Shown piece after piece: positions 44,991-54,677 of a DNA stretch of 64,000 nucleotides. Under the pieces are notes generated by a model. It did no database searches and was not told the origin of the DNA. It was given only the letters and a program-made list of their open reading frames with translations. Every line of letters begins with the position of its first letter. The stretch's first letter is position 1. Where the stretch lies: assembly GCA_023428755.1 (NCBI GenBank), contig JAEYWX010000027.1, positions 62,001 to 126,000 on the forward strand, written 5' to 3'. Source of the DNA: Bacteroidota bacterium (GTDB lineage: Bacteria > Bacteroidota > Bacteroidia > Chitinophagales > Chitinophagaceae). The translations under genes and the position numbers were made by a program.

Positions 44991-45016
44991 ATGATTAAAA
45001 GTTAAACTAAGCTGTT

Positions 45017-48000
45017 ATGAACAAAAATATTTTGGGACTTGATTTAGGCACTAATAGTATTGGATGGGCATTGGTTGAGCAAAATTTCGAAAATAAATAC
45101 GGTAACATTCTTGGAATAGGCAGCCGCATTATTCCAATGTCACAGGACATAATAGGTGAATTTGGAAAAGGAAATTCCGTTTCTCAAACTGCAGAAAGAA
45201 CACGTTATAGAAGTGTCCGCAGGTTAAGAGAAAGATATTTGCTAAGGAGGGAAAGGCTACACAGAGTGTTGAATGTTTTGGGCTTTTTACCCGAACATTA
45301 TGCGGCAGAAATTGATTTTGAAAAGCGTTTAGGTAAGTTTTTAGATGAGGCTGAGCCGAAAATTGCATGGAAAAAAAATGACAAAGATAAATTCGAGTTT
45401 CTTTTTCAAAAATCTTTCAATGAAATGCTTGAAGATTTTAAAGCAAGCGGACAAGAAATAAGAATTCCGTATGACTGGACAATTTACTATCTACGCAAGA
45501 AAGCAATCACAGCTAAAATAGAAAAGGAAGAGTTGGCCTGGCTGATTCTAAATTTCAATCAAAAACGAGGCTATTACCAGTTGCGGGGGGAGGATGATGA
45601 AACACCTTCGAACATAAAAGAATATGTAGAGCCGCTTACAGTTGTTCATATTGAAAAAGGTGAAACTGATAAAAAAAACAATAAAAGAAATTGGTATAAT
45701 ATCACTTTGAATAATGGGTGGGTTTATTCTGCAACTTTTTCTACACAACCCCAATGGCTAAACGTTGAAAAAGAATTTTTAGTTACAGAAGAACTTGATG
45801 AAAATGGGGACATTAAAATTGTAAAAGATAGAAAACAAGACAAAGATGGAAAAGAAAAAAGAAAAATAACACCTCTGCCAACGTTCGAAGAAATTGATTT
45901 GATGAGTAAAGCTGACCAAGATAAAATCTACAAAAAAATTAAAGCGAAAACGGAAATAACAATCAGCAATAGTGGTAAAACTGTTGGCACCTATATATAT
46001 GACACATTACTGCAAAAACCACAACAAAAAATAAGAGGCAAATTAATTCGCACCATTGAACGTAAATTTTATAAAGAAGAATTAAAGCTCATTCTGCAAA
46101 AACAGATTGAGTTGCAACCTGAATTATTCAGTAATGATTTGTACAATGAATCTATTCGAGAATTGTACAGAGGCAATGACTCCCAGCGCTTACAATTGAG
46201 TAATAAAGATTTTGTTCATCTTTTTTTGGAAGACATTATTTTTTACCAACGTCCGTTACGAAGCCAGAAATCTTCCATAAGTAATTGCACGCTTGAAAAC
46301 AGAAAATACAAAGATGAATCAGGGACAGAGCGTACACAGTGGCTTAAAGCCATACCAAAATCAAATCCATATTACCAGGAATACCGAATATGGCAATGGA
46401 TTTATAATTTGTCCATCTATAAAAAAGATGATGACAGCAATGTAACCGCTGAGTTTTTAAACGGTTTAGAGGATTGGGAAAGTTTGTTTGAGTTCCTGAA
46501 CGATAGAAAAGAAGTAGAGCAAAAGCCATTGATTAAATATTTTCTTGACCGAAAAGGATATAAAGGAAAGGGCTTAACTGCCGAGGTTGAAAAATATCGA
46601 TGGAATTATGTAGAAGACAAAAAATATCCCTGCAACGAAACAAAAACGCAAATCAGCACTCGGCTTGAAAAAGTACAGGGCATTGCCGGCGGTTTTTTGA
46701 CAAGAGAAATTGAACAACAACTCTGGCATATCATTTATTCCGTAACAGATAAGACTGATTATGAAAAAGCGTTAAAGTCATTTGCATCCAAACATCAATT
46801 GCATGAAACATCCTTTATTGAAGCATTCAAAAAAATTCCTCCATTTAGAAGTGATTACGGATCATTCTCTGAAAAAGCAATAAAAAAATTATTGCCCTTA
46901 CTACGCCTTGGAAAATATTGGAGTTGGGATGCTATTGATAAAAAATCAAAAGACAGAATTGAAAAAATTTTGTCAGGTGAATATGACGAAACCATTAAAG
47001 ACAGGATTAGAGACAAAGCATTGCACCTTAAACAAGAGGATCATTTTCAAGGATTACAATTGTGGCTGGCCCAATATATAGTTTATGGACGACATTCTGA
47101 GGCGGCTGAAATCGGCAAATGGAACTCAGTAGATGACTTAGAACAGTACCTTCAAGATTTTAAACAACATTCCCTCCGCAACCCAATAGTTGAGCAGGTT
47201 GTAACCGAAACGCTTCGTGTAGTAAAGGATATTTGGACTAAATATGGCAATGGAGCCAAAGATTTTTTTGATGAAATACATATTGAGCTGGGGAGAGAAA
47301 TGAAACTGCCTGCTGAAGAACGAGACAGAATGACAAGACAAATTACAGAAAACGAAAATACTAATCTTCGCATTAAAGCCTTACTGGCAGAATTGATGAA
47401 TGATGCAAACATCGAAAATGTACGCCCGTTTTCACCGATGCAACAAGAAATACTTAAAATATACGAAGATGGCGTACTTAATTCTGACATAGAAATTCAT
47501 GAGGATATTCTTAAAATCAGTAAAACAGCGCAGCCATCCTCATCGGATTTAAAGCGCTATAAACTTTGGCTGGAGCAAAAGTACCGCTCTCCATACACAG
47601 GTGAAATCATTCCGCTTAACAAACTTTTCACAGCAGAATATGAAATAGAACATATCATACCGCAAAGCAGATATTTTGATGACAGCTTCAGCAACAAAGT
47701 GATTTGTGAGGCGGCCGTAAACAAATTAAAAGACAATCATGTCGGGCGGGCATTTATTAAAAACTTTCATGGGCAAATTGTTGATTGCGGGTTAGGGAGA
47801 AAAGTAAAGATTTTTGAAGTAACCGCCTATGAGGAATTTGTAAAACAACACTATAGCAAAAACCGAAGCAAAAGGAATAAACTTTTATTGGAAGAAATTC
47901 CTGAAAAAATGATAGAACGGCAAATGAATGACACCCGCTATATCAGCAAATTTATATCCGGCGTATTGTCAAACATTGTACGTTCCGAAGTAAATGATGA

Positions 48001-49438
48001 TGGAGTAAACTCAAAAAACGTATTACCTGGAAATGGGAAAATAACCAGCGAATTAAAACAAGCTTGGGGATTAAATGATGTATGGAATGAACTGATTTTA
48101 CCTCGATTTGAAAGGATGAATCAGTTAACGAATTCAACCTATTTTACTGCATGGAGTGAAAATCATCAAAAATTTTTGCCAACAGTGCCTCTGGAATTTT
48201 CAAAAGGATTTTCAAAGAAAAGAATAGATCATAGGCATCATGCTATGGATGCGTTGGTGATTGCATGCGCAACAAGAGACCATATCAATTTACTCAATAA
48301 TCAGTCTGCGAGATCGGATTCCAAACGGTATGATCTGAAGAGAAAGTTGATGCGTTTCGAGAAAATTGCATATAACCATCCGCAAACTGGCGAACGGATA
48401 GAAAGAGAAGTGCCTAAAGGCTTTCTTAAGCCATGGGAAAACTTTACCATAGATACTAAAATCAGCTTGGAAAATATAATAGTGAGTTTTAAGCAAAACC
48501 TAAGGGTGATTAATAAGGCAACGAATTATTATGAAAAATGGGTAAAAAAGGATGGAATAAAAACAAAAGAAATTGTAGTACAGAAAGGCGTGAATTGGGC
48601 AATCAGGAAACCGATGCATAAAGACACTGTTTCTGGAAAAGTAGACTTACCCCGAATAAAAGTTCCTAAAGGAAAGATACTTACGGCCACCAGGAAGTCA
48701 TTGGATGCAACGTATGACTTAAAATCCATAGAAGCCATAACAGATACCGGAATACAGAAAATTCTAAAAAATTATCTGGCAAGCAAGAGTAATAATCATG
48801 AACTGGCGTTTTCACCTGAAGGAATTGAAGAAATGAATAAGAACATTCGAAACTATAATGATGGGAAAGACCACCAACCAATTTATAAAGTCAGGATTTT
48901 TGAACTTGGAAGTAAATTCAAATTGGGTCAATCTGGTAATAAGAAAACAAAATATGTAGAAGCGGCCAAAGGCACCAATTTGTTCTTTGCTATTTACCAA
49001 GACAATAACGGAAAGCGTAGTTTTGAAACCATCCCTTTAAACGAAGTAATAGAAAGGCAAAAACAGGGATTAAAACCTGTATCCCAACAAAATGAAAAAG
49101 GAGGTCAGTTGTTATTTCATTTATCTCCGAATGATTTGGTATATGTACCTACAGAAGATGAAAGAGAAAACTCATCAAGAATTGATTTTGGAAATTTGAC
49201 GAAAAAACAAATGAAACGGCTTTTCAATGTGAATGACTTTTCTCACACTTGTTATTTTACACCAAATCGTATCGCAAAAGCAATCGCAGCAAAAGAAGTA
49301 GATTTGAGTTTTGATAATGAAAAAAATAAGGTAACAGGTTCTTTCGATACTAAAACTGCGAGTTTTGAAGGTGAACAAATAAAAGATGTATGTATTAAAT
49401 TAAAAATTGACCGCCTCGGCAATATATCCCAAGTTTAA
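45017..49438 (+). CDS. cas9: Cas9, type II-C RNA-guided endonuclease
   Basis: The 1473-residue effector cuts both strands of invading DNA using crRNA:tracrRNA. Visible in order are RuvC-I NILGLDLGTNSIGWAL (Asp 9) and the Arg-rich bridge helix RYRSVRRLRERYLLRRERL (about 62-80). RuvC-II is IHIELGREM (Glu 757), HNH is EYEIEHIIPQSRYFDDSFSNK (catalytic His 879), and RuvC-III is RIDHRHHAMDALVIA (His 1075, Asp 1078). All catalytic residues are present. The length fits the large Bacteroidota subgroup. With no csn2 or cas4, the locus is type II-C. The tracrRNA lies just upstream on the other strand and cas1 follows after 51 bases. Confidence 0.98.
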   Translation: MNKNILGLDLGTNSIGWALVEQNFENKYGNILGIGSRIIPMSQDIIGEFGKGNSVSQTAERTRYRSVRRLRERYLLRRERLHRVLNVLGFLPEHYAAEIDFEKRLGKFLDEAEPKIAWKKNDKDKFEFLFQKSFNEMLEDFKASGQEIRIPYDWTIYYLRKKAITAKIEKEELAWLILNFNQKRGYYQLRGEDDETPSNIKEYVEPLTVVHIEKGETDKKNNKRNWYNITLNNGWVYSATFSTQPQWLNVEKEFLVTEELDENGDIKIVKDRKQDKDGKEKRKITPLPTFEEIDLMSKADQDKIYKKIKAKTEITISNSGKTVGTYIYDTLLQKPQQKIRGKLIRTIERKFYKEELKLILQKQIELQPELFSNDLYNESIRELYRGNDSQRLQLSNKDFVHLFLEDIIFYQRPLRSQKSSISNCTLENRKYKDESGTERTQWLKAIPKSNPYYQEYRIWQWIYNLSIYKKDDDSNVTAEFLNGLEDWESLFEFLNDRKEVEQKPLIKYFLDRKGYKGKGLTAEVEKYRWNYVEDKKYPCNETKTQISTRLEKVQGIAGGFLTREIEQQLWHIIYSVTDKTDYEKALKSFASKHQLHETSFIEAFKKIPPFRSDYGSFSEKAIKKLLPLLRLGKYWSWDAIDKKSKDRIEKILSGEYDETIKDRIRDKALHLKQEDHFQGLQLWLAQYIVYGRHSEAAEIGKWNSVDDLEQYLQDFKQHSLRNPIVEQVVTETLRVVKDIWTKYGNGAKDFFDEIHIELGREMKLPAEERDRMTRQITENENTNLRIKALLAELMNDANIENVRPFSPMQQEILKIYEDGVLNSDIEIHEDILKISKTAQPSSSDLKRYKLWLEQKYRSPYTGEIIPLNKLFTAEYEIEHIIPQSRYFDDSFSNKVICEAAVNKLKDNHVGRAFIKNFHGQIVDCGLGRKVKIFEVTAYEEFVKQHYSKNRSKRNKLLLEEIPEKMIERQMNDTRYISKFISGVLSNIVRSEVNDDGVNSKNVLPGNGKITSELKQAWGLNDVWNELILPRFERMNQLTNSTYFTAWSENHQKFLPTVPLEFSKGFSKKRIDHRHHAMDALVIACATRDHINLLNNQSARSDSKRYDLKRKLMRFEKIAYNHPQTGERIEREVPKGFLKPWENFTIDTKISLENIIVSFKQNLRVINKATNYYEKWVKKDGIKTKEIVVQKGVNWAIRKPMHKDTVSGKVDLPRIKVPKGKILTATRKSLDATYDLKSIEAITDTGIQKILKNYLASKSNNHELAFSPEGIEEMNKNIRNYNDGKDHQPIYKVRIFELGSKFKLGQSGNKKTKYVEAAKGTNLFFAIYQDNNGKRSFETIPLNEVIERQKQGLKPVSQQNEKGGQLLFHLSPNDLVYVPTEDERENSSRIDFGNLTKKQMKRLFNVNDFSHTCYFTPNRIAKAIAAKEVDLSFDNEKNKVTGSFDTKTASFEGEQIKDVCIKLKIDRLGNISQV

Positions 49439-49489
49439 ATTGTAATAAAAAGTAAATTCGTCCGTTTTATCATAGCAAACCCAAATCCT

Positions 49490-50383
49490 ATGATAAAGCG
49501 GACCCTCTATTTTGGCAACCCTGCCTACCTGAAAATCAGTAAGGAACAACTGATTATTGAGTTACCGGAAACCGGTGAAATTAAACAGGCTCCCATTGAA
49601 GACATCGGACTGTTGATACTCGACCACCAGCAAATTACCATTACACAATCTTTACTGGGTAAGTTACTGGCCAATAATACGGCTGTAATCAGTTGTGATG
49701 ATACCCACCACCCTACCGGGCTGTTTTTAAATCTTGACGGACACAGCCTGCAAAGCCAGAAGCACCAGGCGCAGCTTGAAGCGAGCATTCCACTTAAAAA
49801 ACAATTGTGGCAGCAAACGGTTACAGCAAAAATCAATAACCAGGCTGCATTGCTCGTTCAGGAACGGGAAGAAGCCAAGTATTTATACAAACTGGCTACT
49901 GAAGTAAAAAGCGGCGATACGGACAACCATGAAGCACAGGCCGCCGCTTATTACTGGAAACGTGTGTTCCCTTCTTTTCTCGAATTTAAACGGGAACGTT
50001 ATGGACCTCCGCCAAATCATTTACTGAATTATGGGTATTCGATTTTACGTGCGCTGGTAGCGAGGAGTTTAGTTGCGAGTGGATTACTTCCAACGTTTGG
50101 CATCCACCACCGGAACCAATACAACAGTTACTGCCTGGCCGATGATATGATGGAACCGTACCGGCCGTATGTAGATAAGATTGTTTGTGATATTGTGCGG
50201 ATGAATGGGAAGTTTCTGGAAATGACACCTAAGATGAAACAGGCATTACTGGCTTTACCGGCGATGGATGTGCAAATGGGTGGACAGAAAAGCCCGTTGA
50301 TGAATGCGGTGCAACGGACTACGGCGAGTTTGGCAAAGTGTTTTGAGGGGCATACTAGGAAGTTGCTGTTTCCGGAGATGTGA
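49490..50383 (+). CDS. cas1: Cas1, CRISPR adaptation integrase (type II)
   Basis: The 297-residue protein is the metal-dependent integrase that, with Cas2, inserts new spacers. An N-terminal beta domain (RTLYFGNPAYLKISKEQLIIELPETGE) is followed by the helical catalytic domain. The active-site residues are Glu 148 in HEAQAAAYYW, His 206/207 in FGIHHRNQYN and Asp 219/Glu 222 in ADDMMEPYRP. The frame is intact. The usual direct join to cas2 is broken by a 445-base gap filled with duplicated fragments of the cas2 start. Confidence 0.97.
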   Translation: MIKRTLYFGNPAYLKISKEQLIIELPETGEIKQAPIEDIGLLILDHQQITITQSLLGKLLANNTAVISCDDTHHPTGLFLNLDGHSLQSQKHQAQLEASIPLKKQLWQQTVTAKINNQAALLVQEREEAKYLYKLATEVKSGDTDNHEAQAAAYYWKRVFPSFLEFKRERYGPPPNHLLNYGYSILRALVARSLVASGLLPTFGIHHRNQYNSYCLADDMMEPYRPYVDKIVCDIVRMNGKFLEMTPKMKQALLALPAMDVQMGGQKSPLMNAVQRTTASLAKCFEGHTRKLLFPEM

Positions 50384-50828
50384 GAAAAGACCGAAAGTCG
50401 GGAAGACTGAAAGTCCGAAAGACAAAAACATGAGCCGGGAAGACGGGAAGCCGATAAGGCAAGTCAAGCCTGGTGAAGCTACTAATAAAACGACTCTGCA
50501 TGACTCCATATCCTAAAACCTACCTGCTATGTATGAACGCTTTAAGAGCCTCACCCTCTGATCCCTCTCCGATAGAGAGGGACGGTACTGCATTGCACAA
50601 GGCGACACATCTTATGTCCTCAACATCATTGCCATGATTCTACACTCTGAATACCACCAGCTATGTATGAACGCTTTAATGCTTACCGCATCATGTGGAG
50701 CCTCACCCTCTTATCCCTCTCCAGTCCTTCGACAAGCTCAGGATGGGGACGGTACAGCAGTACATATTTCTTCTTTTTCTCATTCATCAGCTTTAACTCA
50801 TGAATCAACATCGTGAAAACCATCTGCC
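50384..50828 (+). repeat. cas1-cas2 gap with two partial copies of the cas2 5' end and inserted repeats
   Basis: The cas2 beginning ATGTATGAACGCTTTAA occurs at 50529 (17 bases matching), at 50663 (36 bases matching, through ATGTGG) and as the real gene at 50829. Both extra copies break off into the same segment, GAGCCTCACCCTCTnATCC-, which ends near GGACGGTAC. The second copy has an added CCTTCGACAAGCTCAGGA. At the left end (50384-50460) a GACCGAAAGTCGGGAAGAC-type repeat runs off the cas1 stop. No gene is present; the extra starts lead only to short dead frames. Confidence 0.8.
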
Positions 50829-51164
50829 ATGTATGAACGCTTTAATGCTTACCGCATCATGTGGGTATTAGTATTTTTTGACCTGCCTACGGAAACCAAA
50901 AAGGAACGGAAAATCTATGCGAAGTTTCGCAAAGAGATATTGGCCGATGGTTTCAGTATGTTTCAATTCAGTATTTATTTGCGGCATTGCCCGAGTAAAG
51001 AAAATGCAGACGTACATATTAAACGGGTGAAAAAGCTATTGCCCGAAAAAGGGCATGTAGGTATTATGTGTATTACCGACAAACAGTTTGGGATGATGGA
51101 AATTTTCAGGGGGCATGAAGCTGTTGACAGCCCTGAAACGGTACAACAACTGGAACTTTTTTAA
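50829..51164 (+). CDS. cas2: Cas2, CRISPR adaptation protein
   Basis: The 111-residue protein has a ferredoxin-like fold and is the structural partner of Cas1 in spacer integration. MYERFNAYRIMWVLVFFDLPTETKKERKIYAKFRKEIL has the conserved Asp at the end of the first strand. FSMFQFSIYLRHCPS and GHVGIMCITDKQFGMMEIF follow, with a typical short tail. Its first 36 bases are duplicated upstream. The array begins 93 bases after the stop codon. Confidence 0.96.
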   Translation: MYERFNAYRIMWVLVFFDLPTETKKERKIYAKFRKEILADGFSMFQFSIYLRHCPSKENADVHIKRVKKLLPEKGHVGIMCITDKQFGMMEIFRGHEAVDSPETVQQLELF

Positions 51165-51257
51165 AGAAACAGGATGAAAAAACCGGCCGGAACGACTGAT
51201 TTTTTCATCCTGAAAAGTGGCTTAATTCATTGATTTTTTGCAGCTTATACGGTTGCC
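51165..51257. other. Spacer between cas2 and the array (putative leader)
   Basis: The 93 bases join cas2 to repeat 1. Because degenerate repeats mark the far end of the array, this cas-proximal side is where new spacers are probably inserted. It holds GAAAAAACCGGCCGG and TTTTTCATCC near its start but no clear terminator. A role as integration leader is inferred. Confidence 0.4.
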
Positions 51258-54200
51258 GTTGTTAAAGAACTAAGCTACTTAATAATTTGAAAGCAAATCA
51301 CAACAAATGAAATTCGCAAACTATTATGATCGCCGTTGTTAAAGAACTAAGCTACTTAATAATTTGAAAGCAAATCACAACAAGCTGCTTACGAATTTGG
51401 TTTTCCTTAAAGTTGTTAAAGAACTAAGCTACTTAATAATTTGAAAGCAAATCACAACTAACTGTTTGCGGATTTCGTTTTCCTTGAAGTTGTTAAAGAA
51501 CTAAGCTACTTAATAATTTGAAAGCAAATCACAACCCCGCCTGCAATGCTTACAGGCGTAGGCGAGTTGTTAAAGAACTAAGCTACTTAATAATTTGAAA
51601 GCAAATCACAACTGCCAAAGGTAAAGAAGATGAATGCGGACTGTTGTTAAAGAACTAAGCTACTTAATAATTTGAAAGCAAATCACAACAGGTCTTTTGC
51701 AAGTTTCTTTTGATTTTCTGTTGTTAAAGAACTAAGCTACTTAATAATTTGAAAGCAAATCACAACTACGACCCTGTTTTAAATCGCTTACGGGGCGTTG
51801 TTAAAGAACTAAGCTACTTAATAATTTGAAAGCAAATCACAACGTGCCAAAACGATTATTGTGGGAAAATTAGTTGTTAAAGAACTAAGCTACTTAATAA
51901 TTTGAAAGCAAATCACAACAACTACCCATTCCACCCTTTGCACCACCATGTTGTTAAAGAACTAAGCTACTTAATAATTTGAAAGCAAATCACAACAAGG
52001 CGTACACCGCCTCGTGATACTGTGTAGTTGTTAAAGAACTAAGCTACTTAATAATTTGAAAGCAAATCACAACACCTAAAAATTAAACAAAATGGATCCA
52101 GCTGTTGTTAAAGAACTAAGCTACTTAATAATTTGAAAGCAAATCACAACTAAATGGCTTAAGGCATTCAGCCATAGTTAGTTGTTAAAGAACTAAGCTA
52201 CTTAATAATTTGAAAGCAAATCACAACGCTTTTGTGAAATGAATAAAACATCTTTCCGTTGTTAAAGAACTAAGCTACTTAATAATTTGAAAGCAAATCA
52301 CAACCTCAATGATTATCCTGCTCTCAATCGCATGGTTGTTAAAGAACTAAGCTACTTAATAATTTGAAAGCAAATCACAACAATGGCGGTAGTTCTAATT
52401 ATACACTCATGGTTGTTAAAGAACTAAGCTACTTAATAATTTGAAAGCAAATCACAACACCCAGCTATTTTCACTCACCGGGTTCCATGTTGTTAAAGAA
52501 CTAAGCTACTTAATAATTTGAAAGCAAATCACAACAGGTATGCGCCTCTTTCGGTTGAGATGCAAGTTGTTAAAGAACTAAGCTACTTAATAATTTGAAA
52601 GCAAATCACAACCCGATTGCGGTTGATTGTTGTACTTTGGCCGTTGTTAAAGAACTAAGCTACTTAATAATTTGAAAGCAAATCACAACAAAGGCGAACT
52701 GGATTTAACCACCGTTGATGTTGTTAAAGAACTAAGCTACTTAATAATTTGAAAGCAAATCACAACCATCTTGCTATCGTTGACCCGCCTTATGGGTTGT
52801 TAAAGAACTAAGCTACTTAATAATTTGAAAGCAAATCACAACATAATCTGGTAGATGTATTCATCAATAGTGTTGTTAAAGAACTAAGCTACTTAATAAT
52901 TTGAAAGCAAATCACAACACATGCTCTCAAGTTTGCATTGATGCAGATGTTGTTAAAGAACTAAGCTACTTAATAATTTGAAAGCAAATCACAACAATAA
53001 GCGCATAAACCCACGGGTACAGACAGTTGTTAAAGAACTAAGCTACTTAATAATTTGAAAGCAAATCACAACGTTTGCTATGTCGATTTATCATACAAGA
53101 GTGTTGTTAAAGAACTAAGCTACTTAATAATTTGAAAGCAAATCACAACATGAACGCACTATCCCTGATCCCGTAAGTGGTTGTTAAAGAACTAAGCTAC
53201 TTAATAATTTGAAAGCAAATCACAACACAGGGGCTGTGGGTGCGGCCCGTGTTGCGTTGTTAAAGAACTAAGCTACTTAATAATTTGAAAGCAAATCACA
53301 ACGATAGCTTTACCTATCTAAATTGTATCGCAGTTGTTAAAGAACTAAGCTACTTAATAATTTGAAAGCAAATCACAACCAACTCTTCGAGAGAAGGAAG
53401 TTTTTCGAAGTTGTTAAAGAACTAAGCTACTTAATAATTTGAAAGCAAATCACAACGCTTGCCGTAGTTTCAACTCGTTATCCTTAGTTGTTAAAGAACT
53501 AAGCTACTTAATAATTTGAAAGCAAATCACAACGTTTGCCCTTTCGCCCCGGCTCATCTGTATGTTGTTAAAGAACTAAGCTACTTAATAATTTGAAAGC
53601 AAATCACAACGAATTGCGGATGCCGGGTTTGCAATACTTCGTTGTTAAAGAACTAAGCTACTTAATAATTTGAAAGCAAATCACAACATACGATCTTCGA
53701 TAGGCTTAACAGCTTCAGTTGTTAAAGAACTAAGCTACTTAATAATTTGAAAGCAAATCACAACCAACGGTAGTAAATCCAGGTGATACAGTTTGTTGTT
53801 AAAGAACTAAGCTACTTAATAATTTGAAAGCAAATCACAACCATCGTACTGTTTGAAATGCTCTGGGTTGGGTTGTTAAAGAACTAAGCTACTTAATAAT
53901 TTGAAAGCAAATCACAACGGCTGAGGTAAAGTACCTGGAAGAAGAAAAGTTGTTAAAGAACTAAGCTACTTAATAATTTGAAAGCAAATCACAACACGTC
54001 TGCTGTTCCGTACACTCTCCAATGCGTTGTTAAAGAACTAAGCTACTTAATAATTTGAAAGCAAATCACAACCCTCCTCTGTCCATCCTTCAAACTCTGC
54101 CAGTTGTTAAAGAACTAAGCTACTTAATAATTTGAAAGCAAATCACAACATTCACGGCTGGCTGCAGCCGGCGCTTTCAGTTGTTAAAGAACTAAGCTAC

Positions 54201-54363
54201 TTAATAATTTGAAAGCAAATCACAACCGCTTGTCTTAATTCTGCCTCATACTGTTTGTTGTTAAAGAACTAAGCTACTTAATAATTTGAAAGCAAATCAC
54301 AACATGGTGATAGTATTTACGGGCAATACATTGTTGTTAAAGAACTAAGCTACTTAATAATTT

Positions 54364-54417
54364 ACTTCGTTGTTTATTGTTGTTTTTGGCCTCAGTGTCC
54401 TCCACTTCGCTACGGTT
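54364..54417. repeat. 54-bp insert in CRISPR repeat 41
   Basis: The insert splits the repeat after base 31 (repeat halves 54333-54363 and 54418-54433, both otherwise perfect). It begins ACTTCGTTGTTTATTG, contains GGCCTCAGTGTCCTCC and ends TTCGCTACGGTT. The hexamer ACTTCG occurs at its start and near its end. Confidence 0.85.
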
Positions 54418-54494
54418 GAAAGCAAATCACAACAGCAGGAACAGGATCCTTCCGAGTCTTCCGAGTGTGAAAGAACTAAGCTACTTAATAATTT

Positions 54495-54548
54495 ACTTCG
54501 TTGTTTATTGTTGTTTTTAGCCTCAGTATCCTCCGCTTCGCTACGGTT
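54495..54548. repeat. 54-bp insert in CRISPR repeat 42
   Basis: Same insert at the same repeat position, with 3 differences from the one in repeat 41. The repeat halves are 54464-54494 (first six bases diverged) and 54549-54564 (one difference). Confidence 0.85.
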
Positions 54549-54625
54549 GAAAGCAAAACACAACTGGATTTTAGAGATGTTTTTTAATGTGCATGGTGTT
54601 AACTAATTAAACTGCCTGATACTAT

Positions 54626-54677
54626 ACTTTGTTATTTATTATCTTTTGGCCTCAATGACCTCCGCCCCCATAAGATT
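54626..54677. repeat. 52-bp decayed insert in CRISPR repeat 43
   Basis: Recognisable by ACTTTGTTATTTATTATC and GGCCTCAATGACCTCC at the same place. It lies in a repeat whose halves (54595-54625, 54678-54693) are themselves badly degenerate. The spacing to repeat 42 is still 30 bp. Confidence 0.7.

Noticed and set aside
50634..50816. 60-codon frame containing a second cas2 start
   Set aside because: It begins upstream of the duplicated cas2 fragment and passes through inserted repeats. The fragment itself is cut off after 12 codons, so no functional second cas2 exists.
53227..53255. Spacers of 29 instead of 30 bp (spacers 8, 20, 21, 26 and 40) as a sign of array damage
   Set aside because: One-base variation in spacer length is normal in type II arrays, and the adjoining repeats are perfect.
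53487..53533. Similarity of the peptide from spacer 29 (KDNELKLRQA) to spacers 2 and 3
   Set aside because: The resemblance is limited to a coiled-coil-like composition and the nucleotides do not align, so it is not evidence for a shared target.
54354..54563. Open frames on both strands across CRISPR repeats 41-42
   Set aside because: They are produced by the duplicated insert and repeat DNA. The peptides repeat the same words (DTEAKNNNKQRSK) and have no independent coding signal.
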